Shown here in pieces: positions 26,601 through 64,000 of a stretch of DNA of 64,000 nucleotides. Numbering within the stretch: position 1 is the first letter of the stretch; every line of letters starts with the position of its first letter. This DNA comes from Archilochus colubris. Taxonomy: Eukaryota > Chordata > Aves > Apodiformes > Trochilidae. The stretch spans positions 14,536,609-14,600,608 of the forward strand of contig CM041084.1 of the NCBI GenBank assembly GCA_023079485.1, read 5' to 3'. Under the pieces are notes generated by a model that was not told the origin of the DNA, did no database searches, and saw only the letters and a list, made by a program, of their open reading frames with translations. The translations under genes and the position numbers were made by a program.

Positions 26601-29600
26601 AGCTTATACTCAATGGGAACAGGAGATACATTGCACATCACACTGTTTGCTGGAGTCAAAAGCAGCTTTATAACTTCATAAATGAATGAGAGCTTCAGAT
26701 AATCTATTTGGACTACAGTAGTATTTTAGGCCACTAAACTCCATCTTCCAACCTGCTAATCTCTGTAATTTACTTAGTATTTGAGTTCTTCAAGGTGAGT
26801 TGACCAGACACAGTCTGTTGATAAAGACAGATAAGATACTCTTAAATGTATTTGAATAAACTGTTTGAATCTTAGAATTTTGTTACTTTTAATTATGCTT
26901 TTCCAGTATTAGGCAATGATGCCAGACTTCATAATTCATCCTAATAGCCTTTATTTACTAAAAGTGTTACAAGCAACAAAGAATTTTGTTTGAGGTACAG
27001 CATATCTGGCAGATTAATCAATCTTTTGTCCTACAAATTGACTTGCAAATTCAGAATTAATTTGACCTGGAATGCACCTTAAATTCTCAGAAGTCATGTG
27101 CTATATTTTTCCAGCACATTGCAAATTAAAATGAGATGAGCACTTCTGTTGACATTGAAAGTCAACAAGTACTGTCAACTGATGAATCTCAGAATTTAAT
27201 TCTTTAAAGGGGATGAAGAAGCAACTTTAATTTCCTTCTCCGTGAACACCTGCTGTAAAGATTTATGCAAATATGTAATTTTTTAAAATATCAATTCAAG
27301 ATCACTTTTGCTTTGCTGGAAAAAATTTGATGATTAATTATATCATTACAGCTTCACTGTAAGGCTCAGGTTTGCCAATTCCTGTGGCTTAACATGATTT
27401 TGTTGCTGGGAAAGACTGAAGATCTAAGGAGCTGAAAATCATAGAAGAATTTCTAGAGGTTTACGCATAGATCATAAATGGGAAGAAACATGGTTAATGA
27501 ACTAACAGATTCATTGGGTAGATTACTTTTAATTAAACACATTTGTCTTTATTGAGAAACTTTACCAAATGTATTTGTCAGATAAACTTAATGGATTTAT
27601 ATGGTACTAGGCTTAAATCACAAACAGAAAGATACACTTCATATGCCAACTGACACATCTCTTTTTTTCATTTTTCATTTCATAGATTAAACAGTATTTT
27701 ATTCTAAATGACAAAATGCTATGCTACAGACATTACATAATAATGCAGAAGACAATAAATATATTTCCAGCTGGCAAAGGAGTATTTTGTAACAAAATTT
27801 TCTCACTTGTGACAAAACAAGGAATTTACCAGAATGTTTGGTCTCTGTTGTGTTTCTTGAGAAAGCAGCACCCTATCTTTAAACAAGTCCTCAAGTCTGC
27901 TGTTTTGACATTTGTGTTAGCACCAGCAGAGATAACATACTGCCCTCTTTGAGCACACTGCATCTTTTCCTCAGACTTTAAATAGGTCATGTGAAAGAAC
28001 AGTTGCTGAGTATTTTGAACAGCAGATCAGAGAAGAGAAACTTCATGACGGAATCATCTTCAACTGAGGATGAGAGCACGTGTTCAGGTCAGCAGAGCAC
28101 ATTTACTGAGGGCTTCCACAGCCAGCATGAGAGAGACCTTCCCTCATCTCTCCCTAGGAGTTTGCACAGAACCAACAGCTTCAAAGTGGTCCATTTCTTT
28201 TAAGTAGTTCACACATACAGATAATTTTTTTGTTGCAACATAGTTAAAATGAGTCATTACCCTTCAGGAGTCTGTGTTGTCTTTGTGTGTCCGTTGCTTC
28301 TAAGCCTGAAAAGCAAAGCAAGGAATCACATCGGTATGAGGCTTCTCCCTTTACCGACATGTTCTTACTGTGGGTACTGTGTGTCAGCAAACGCAGTTAA
28401 TGATACATCCCCTTTGCTAATGGATAATGAGAACTACAGGTTTCTTAGGCTGAGGTAAAGGTCCCATAAACTGAACCACATACTTCTGAGACTAATAATC
28501 ATGAAATTGTTAATTTTGTAGCTTTTTGTAACATTTCCTAATACTCATGTATGAAAGCATATTATTGAAAATAGTAGCAAGTAATTTACACAATTTTCAT
28601 AAAAAGCAATGACCTCCTGTCACAGGAAATACACACGGATCCAAATCCAGCAGCTGTACAAGAACATCTCTGGCCATAAGCATGTGAATAATCTCAAAAA
28701 CAGCTGAGTAAGATCCATTAATATATCCTGCTGACTCAGGATACAAATTAATAATTTCTAAAATAGCAATCCACAAAAATAGGATTTCTGACATATAGAA
28801 GCTAATAACAATGATGTTTAAAGCCTTCTAATTGAAACCACATACAATCAAAATTGTAGATGGCTGTCTATATATATCATATGCTAGATGTTGGGGAGCA
28901 GCACTACACATTCTAAGGACTCAGTATATATCTTAGCTTTACCAGACAACCATTTCCACATGTCCTGAGAGGTGGGGACGTGAAACTGTTGCTGCTCTGG
29001 ATAAGAGAGCATTGTCCTGCAGAATTTTTAATAGCAGCAGAAAAAACCCCAAACCTTGTCACAACATGAACTCAATTTAGAAGAATTAGCTTACCTCATA
29101 AGATAAACTAGGCACAAAAATAATTTTGTATTACTGTGTGAAAATAAGCTGTAGATGAAACTAGATTAGGTAATTTTTCTGTCATAATGAGTGGTTTTGA
29201 AGCAGTGCTCACTTTGTGTACCTATCAATGAAACACATCACTGAAATCCCTAAACTGAGGAGGATCTTCAAAATGGAGGAAGCCTTATTTCAGATGGTCC
29301 TTGTTAAAATTCAAAATCTTCTCCCACTTTTGAACATATTTCCCCTTCCTTACTTACTTTCCCCTTACTTTTAAGGAAAAGATCTTGTTATTCTGAGTTA
29401 TCCTGGCCTACTAAAATCTACTAGTTTAAGAGGAAGGCTCCCTATTTTTTTTTTTAATTATTATTAATTTCAAGGCTATTTGAAAACTTTTCAGTATAAA
29501 TTGTGATTTCTGTCAGGAAGCAAACTGAACCTGGCCATGATCTGAATTTGTACTTTGTCCCTACTTGGAAGTTAATATATGGATGTAAGAGGTAGTTGTG

Positions 29601-30029
29601 AGGCTCTTTGAGAAACTCTGATCTGAAAGGTTTACCTGAGGTTTTTAGTTGAGATTCAGTCTATGATTTTTGACCACAATTAGAGCTCCCAGAATAATAC
29701 TTAAAAAAACAATTGGCAATAAATAAGCTTTAAAAAACAATGCTGTATATATTATTTTTTAAATCTGGTAGCAAAGGTGGGGAGAGGCTCTGCCAGTGGC
29801 GGTAACATCCCTGCTCCCCCGCAGAACACTTATCTCTTTCCCAGATCTGTAATGCATGAGGCAACATGGTTCATGGGTGCTTTAGGAAATACTGACAGTT
29901 TCCTGACACCTATGAACTTCATGGAAGTTTTAAGTTTGGTTTTGATTTTTTGGTTTGTTTTTTTTTTTTTTTCCTTTGTCATTCAGCTCTCAGAGCAAGG
30001 GGAAAAAAGCCAAAAAGAAATCCCGGAGG
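23623..30029. other. Intergenic flank upstream of the KIF5B CpG island
   Basis: AT-rich unique sequence with small repeats: poly(A) at 24202-24217, a tripled 8-mer at 24233-24256, and (TG)n at about 24954-24969. Around 26.9-27.4 kb it is rich in TAATT/ATTA and contains ATGCAAAT. A poly(T) run at about 29957-29972 sits just before the CpG island. No gene is supported. Confidence 0.6.
24233..24256 (+). repeat. Tandem repeat, 3 x ATCTTGAA
   Basis: Three perfect copies of the 8-mer ATCTTGAA in tandem, shortly after a 16-base A run. It is a minor slippage repeat. Confidence 0.85.
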
Positions 30030-30360
30030 TTTCCATCTCAACTTAAAGCCTCGGCGCCACACCCGGTCACACCCCAGCGCTCAGGTGCCCTGACAAAACA
30101 AACCTCGGCTGTACCTACAGCCGCCCTGCGCGGCCGCGCAGATGGTGACAGGGCCGTGTCCCCACCACCACCAAGGCCGCCAGCGCAGCCCCCGCCCCGC
30201 CAAGGTTACAGCCGTGCTCGATCACTCCCCTTGGCCGAGGCCACCCCCGCAAACACTCCCCGCTCCACGCCAAGAGAAGGCTGTGCCAAGAAGCCCCGGG
30301 GCGGCCGGGCCGGGTCTGGCGGAGAGAGGGCGGGAGGCGGGAGCCAACACCCGGTCAGCC

Positions 30361-30385
30361 CCCTCCTCCCTCCCTCCCTTCCCTC
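30361..30385 (+). repeat. C/T-rich polypyrimidine tract in CpG island
   Basis: CCCTCCTCCC followed by TCCCTCCCTTCCCTC. This homopyrimidine stretch upstream of the presumed start region mirrors the G-rich tract downstream. Such tracts may adopt non-B DNA. Confidence 0.75.
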
Positions 30386-30466
30386 AGGCGGGGTCCCCGA
30401 TCCCGCACAGCCCCACCCCGCCCCGGCGCCTGCCCGCGGGTGTCCTCTCCACCTCCGCCCCGGCTT

Positions 30467-30478
30467 TGCGCCTGCGCC
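30467..30478. promoter_or_regulatory. NRF1-like site
   Basis: TGCGCCTGCGCC matches the palindromic NRF1 consensus (GCGCATGCGC) with one mismatch. NRF1 sites are typical of TATA-less housekeeping promoters. It lies about 400 bases upstream of the KIF5B ATG. Confidence 0.5.
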
Positions 30479-30582
30479 GTGCGGCTCTCCCAGAACCAGA
30501 ACCAGAATCAGAGCCAGGTCCGGGCTGGGCCGGGCCGGTCCCGCCCGCTCCCGCCGGCGGCTGCGCAGAGGGGCCCGACTGA

Positions 30583-30593
30583 GGGGGCGGGGC
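30583..30593 (+). promoter_or_regulatory. SP1/KLF GC box
   Basis: GGGGGCGGGGC is a perfect GC box 290 bases upstream of the start codon, close to the CRE. Confidence 0.6.
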
Positions 30594-30609
30594 TGAGCGC
30601 TGCAGAGGG

Positions 30610-30617
30610 TGACGTCA
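30610..30617. promoter_or_regulatory. Full palindromic CRE
   Basis: TGACGTCA is the complete palindromic cAMP response element bound by CREB/ATF family proteins. It lies inside the CpG island 17 bases after the GC box, about 270 bases upstream of the ATG, a usual position for a functional CRE near a start site. Confidence 0.65.
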
Positions 30618-30683
30618 CCCTGCTGCCCGGCCGTCGGCACCGCCTCTGCCCGGCGAGGGAGCGCCGGGATTGCCGGTGCAGGC

Positions 30684-30714
30684 GCCGCCATGGCTGCCAT
30701 ATTGGGGAGGAAGT
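30684..30714. promoter_or_regulatory. YY1-type and ETS-type motifs
   Basis: GCCGCCATGGC at 30684 reads in reverse as a YY1-like GCCATGGCGGC. GGAAGT at 30709-30714 is an ETS core. A second YY1-like AAGATGGCGG lies at 30880-30889, over the KIF5B start codon. YY1 and ETS motifs cluster just downstream of start sites in TATA-less promoters, suggesting transcription starts near or before 30680. Confidence 0.45.
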
Positions 30715-30716
30715 GA
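30690..30716 (+). CDS. Upstream ORF (8 codons plus stop) in the putative KIF5B 5' UTR
   Basis: The ATG at 30690 sits in an optimal Kozak context (GCCGCCATGG) and reads MAAILGRK then TGA at 30714-30716. It lies 167 bases upstream of the KIF5B ATG and does not overlap it. If the mRNA starts upstream of it, ribosomes would often initiate here and must reinitiate for KIF5B. The transcription start is unknown, so its presence in the mRNA is inference. Confidence 0.4.
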   Translation: MAAILGRK

Positions 30717-30855
30717 GAGCGGGAGGCGGCGGCCAGGAAGGAGCCCTTCCCTTTTCGCTTCTGCTCGGGCGGACGCAGGATTCCCGGCAGCGGCGGTTTG
30801 CCAGACCCCCGGAGCGGGCGGCGTCGAGGCAGCAAGCGGGGGACGGCGGAGCTGA

Positions 30856-61487
<30,632 letters not shown>

Positions 61488-61494
<7 letters not shown>

Positions 61495-62630
61495 AAAGTA
61501 AATGAAGCGTGAGGAGGATTGGATATCATGTAGAGGGAGTCATTCCATGACAATAATCTCTCCCCTTGGGGACTGTAGGATTATTTTTTGAAAATGTATA
61601 AATTATACCTGGCCTGTACAGCTCTTCCCCCTTCTACAAATTCTGTTAACTGATTTCCAAAAAAAACCAAACTAGAGTGCAATTTTGGCGTCTTGAAAAA
61701 TGATATGTTACTTAAAGTGTAGCTCTGCTCATTACACAGTTTGTCTTTCATGTCTTAAATTTAGTCTGCACTGTGCCAAGCTGAATGTACGTTGAGAAAA
61801 TCTTAGTTCAAATTTTCTAGCTTAATTTGTGTACATCTTACTGTCTTAGGGAATGTGTAACAGTGTTTAAGTATACTTTCATTTTTATCACTTCACATAA
61901 CACTACATGTCCCACTGAATTAGAACATCACTCTGCATTGTGGTTTTCTTTTGGAATGCTCCACAGAGCATTGGAACTAAATTTATTTGTACAGTGTAAG
62001 AATACTGAAGTGTGCTTACAACAACTGCCATGAAGCACTGCGATTGCTACACCACAGACCTGAAGAGTTCAATATGAACAAGGCTGTTTAACTGTTACCT
62101 GATTAAATGCCCATTTATTGGGTGATTTAGATTTAAATATTGTACAGTAATAAGAGTAAAGTTTACAGAAAAGACTTTGGCAGTGGATTATCTCATCTGT
62201 CCTGTTCCTGATTGTACACAAAGTGCAGTCTGGTGGAGTGAAAACATTCTGCTTCATTCTGATGAGCCTGTCTATCCATTTGTCTGTATCTGTGACAGTT
62301 CATTTTCACTATTTTATAGTAGGGAAATGATCACAGTCTCAAATTTAATATTCCACTGCATATACAGTAATGGAATTTTTGGCTAAAATTTTAACTTTCA
62401 ATAAAAAAACTCCAGCAACTGGCCAATGAATTCCAGTACACTAATAAAGGATACAACTTTTTAAAACTGATGTATCTGGAAGTACCAGAGACATGTGCTT
62501 AAAAAAATAATAAAGTGCTACCCTGAATTATATTTGTAAACCGTTTGTAAGTAGGTATATGAAATGTCCAAAGTAGGAGTTGGTGAATATTTTTCTTCTC
62601 TTTGCAATAAAGTTATGTAAAGTGGCTAAC
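61488..62630 (+). other. KIF5B: KIF5B exon 26: end of CDS and 3' UTR
   Basis: The acceptor TTTCTAATTTACAG is followed by TTGCTGAAAAGTAAATGAAG. Spliced to exon 25, it adds Cys and TGA (61492-61494). The body contains stretches such as AAATTATACCTGGCCTGTAC that I recall from vertebrate KIF5B 3' UTRs, which is the main reason for calling this the terminal exon. The end is placed about 20 bases past AATAAA at 62606. Longer forms may extend past the window. Confidence 0.75.
62400..62611 (+). promoter_or_regulatory. KIF5B: Poly(A) signal cluster of KIF5B
   Basis: Four canonical AATAAA hexamers lie at 62400, 62443, 62509 and 62606. The last is followed within about 40 bases by a G/T-rich tract (GGGTTTTTTTGTTTCTG), the usual downstream element, so cleavage near 62625 is the best guess. 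Another AATAAA at 63181 could serve a longer 3' UTR. Confidence 0.65.
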
Positions 62631-64000
62631 AAAATGAAATATGGGTTTTTTTGTTTCTGAGCTCCAGTACTCCCATGGAACAGAACCTGGGTTTAAAAAT
62701 TTTATAGTCTAACTTTCCTACCTTACTTATAGGATCTAGCCACTATAATTTTTAGAACAGCCTTCTTCTTGATAGAAATTAATTGTAAGGTCTTTGAGAA
62801 AGAAGGAACTTAATATTACTGAAAGAATCCAATTAGCTTTCCAGACCCAGTTGGTACCAGTTGGTGTTTGGCTTGAATTTTTTTGCTGGGTTACTGTGGA
62901 AACTGTTCAGGCAGCAAATCACTTTCAACTTTTATATTATAAACAAAATATTTATATTATGATGGAGTGTAGTCAGATTTTAGACCTTGAACCACTTTTT
63001 TTCTCTACAGTATTCTGAATTTTTAATAGTTTGATATTTAAAAGCTGAGTGCGTCAGTCAGAAATCTGACAGTTTTGGAGTTTTCAGCTCTTAAGACTGT
63101 TCTGTTCATTCAGGCAGTCGAGCATCCAAACTTCTCATTGTTTTAGAGCATGAGTAGAGACAGCACACTGAGGAAATGAAAATAAAGGAACAGCAAACTA
63201 TTTTGAATTAAATTTCTCACTGTCTGTTACCTTTCTTAGTGTTAACTGTAGGTTTTCAGACCTTCATTCGTTAATACACAATCATAAAACCAAAAAAACC
63301 CCACTTTCTTTACAATACATTGAAATGAAGCAGGATTTTTTCTAATGCCTGTAAATGGGGGTTTCATTCCTGTGGGTAATTATCATGGGTTTTGGTGCTG
63401 AAAATTGCTGTGTTTAAAAACATATATTAGGTGGTAATTAGCCTGTAGTTCAGTGTACATCACCTTTTTATATTTAAACTTTTTGGTTTTTTAATTTTAA
63501 AACTTTTCTGAAGTTTACCAAGAACTGCCTCTTAAAATTAAAAAAAAAAAGCAAAAAACAAAAAAACAAAACACAAAAAAATAACAAGAAAACGGACAAC
63601 AAAGAAACAACCAACTTTTTCTAGTTTCTGGTTTGGCTGTCAGCCAGACAGGACAATTACTGTTTTTTGTAAATTAAAATGTTCAGTCTATACAGGGAAT
63701 GTTCAACACTGCTGTTTCAACTTGCAGTCTTTGAATGGTTCTTATTTTTTATGTTCCTCTAGATCATATTTTTTAAAAGGTGGTTTAGGATAGGAACTTG
63801 GTAAAATATTTATTTCTGATGAACAACTAAGTTATTTACATAACTTAAACAATGACTCACTACTGTGTGTAACTAAATTTGACATGAGAGGACAAGTCTA
63901 CCTGTGGAATATGATTTAACTTCAGTACACTTAAAATGTATTAAAACAATTGGTTTGGGGAAGACGCCATATAGTTCTAACTTACCTGCATGCTGTAAAT
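62631..64000 (+). other. Downstream flank or distal 3' UTR of KIF5B
   Basis: No coding sequence is supported here. It is AT-rich with an AATAAA at 63181 and an A-rich low-complexity tract at about 63537-63612. As recalled, the mammalian KIF5B 3' UTR exceeds 2 kb, so much of this may be transcribed in a long isoform. That is inference. Confidence 0.45.
63537..63612. repeat. A-rich low-complexity tract
   Basis: Long A-runs broken by C or G, about 75 bases. It lies downstream of the main poly(A) signals. It could be a decayed A-rich tail or simple low complexity. Confidence 0.75.

Noticed and set aside
30490..30515. Imperfect CCAGAA hexamer repeat in the promoter
   Set aside because: Only three to four degenerate units. 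It is too short to support a specific role.
29955..30835. Long overlapping open frames on both strands of the CpG island (up to 213 codons)
   Set aside because: Low stop-codon density is expected in GC-rich DNA. The translations are Pro/Arg/Ala low-complexity with no domain, and the frames conflict with each other.

Overview
The window looks like nuclear DNA from a bird. The evidence is several fragments of CR1 retrotransposons (the dominant avian LINE), low repeat density, modest introns, and one vertebrate gene with canonical GT-AG introns. The species cannot be named from this sequence alone. There is one confident gene, KIF5B (conventional kinesin-1 heavy chain), on the + strand. It runs from a CpG-island promoter at about 30.0-31.6 kb to a 3' UTR ending at about 62.6 kb or later. 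All 25 coding exons could be placed by reading codons across GT-AG junctions, and the reading frame stays open throughout. The product is 965 or 966 residues, close to the mammalian protein as I recall it (963 aa).

Layout. Positions 1 to about 30,000 are intergenic DNA 5' of KIF5B with no supportable gene. This stretch holds five CR1 fragments (2.0, 5.2, 11.1, 19.8 and 23.1 kb), simple repeats, and one low-complexity T/G tract. About 30,030-31,620 is a CpG island with a TATA-less promoter (NRF1-like, SP1, CRE, ETS and YY1-type motifs), exon 1, and a G-rich start of intron 1. Positions 31,009-38,014 are the large first intron. Exons 2-10 (38.0-45.2 kb) encode the motor domain. Exons 11-24 (47.0-57.5 kb) encode the neck, coiled-coil stalk with hinges, light-chain binding region and tail coil. 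Exon 25 (59.0 kb) carries the IAK autoinhibitory tail and the end of the protein. Exon 26 (from 61,488) is almost entirely 3' UTR with several AATAAA signals.

Function. KIF5B is a plus-end-directed microtubule motor. It dimerises through its stalk, binds light chains or adaptors through its distal coil and tail, and is autoinhibited when the IAK tail folds back on the motor heads. The P-loop, switch I, switch II and IAK motifs are all present, so the gene appears intact and functional.

I see no sign of an undescribed gene system. The most useful leads are local. The exon 25 stop codon lies inside a strong splice donor, so up to three C-termini are possible. Intron 20 has a candidate alternative terminal exon that would append a hydrophobic tail. 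The putative 5' UTR has a short uORF in an optimal Kozak context. A G-rich, skewed stretch that could form G-quadruplexes follows exon 1. Intron 11 may hold an ancient LINE remnant.
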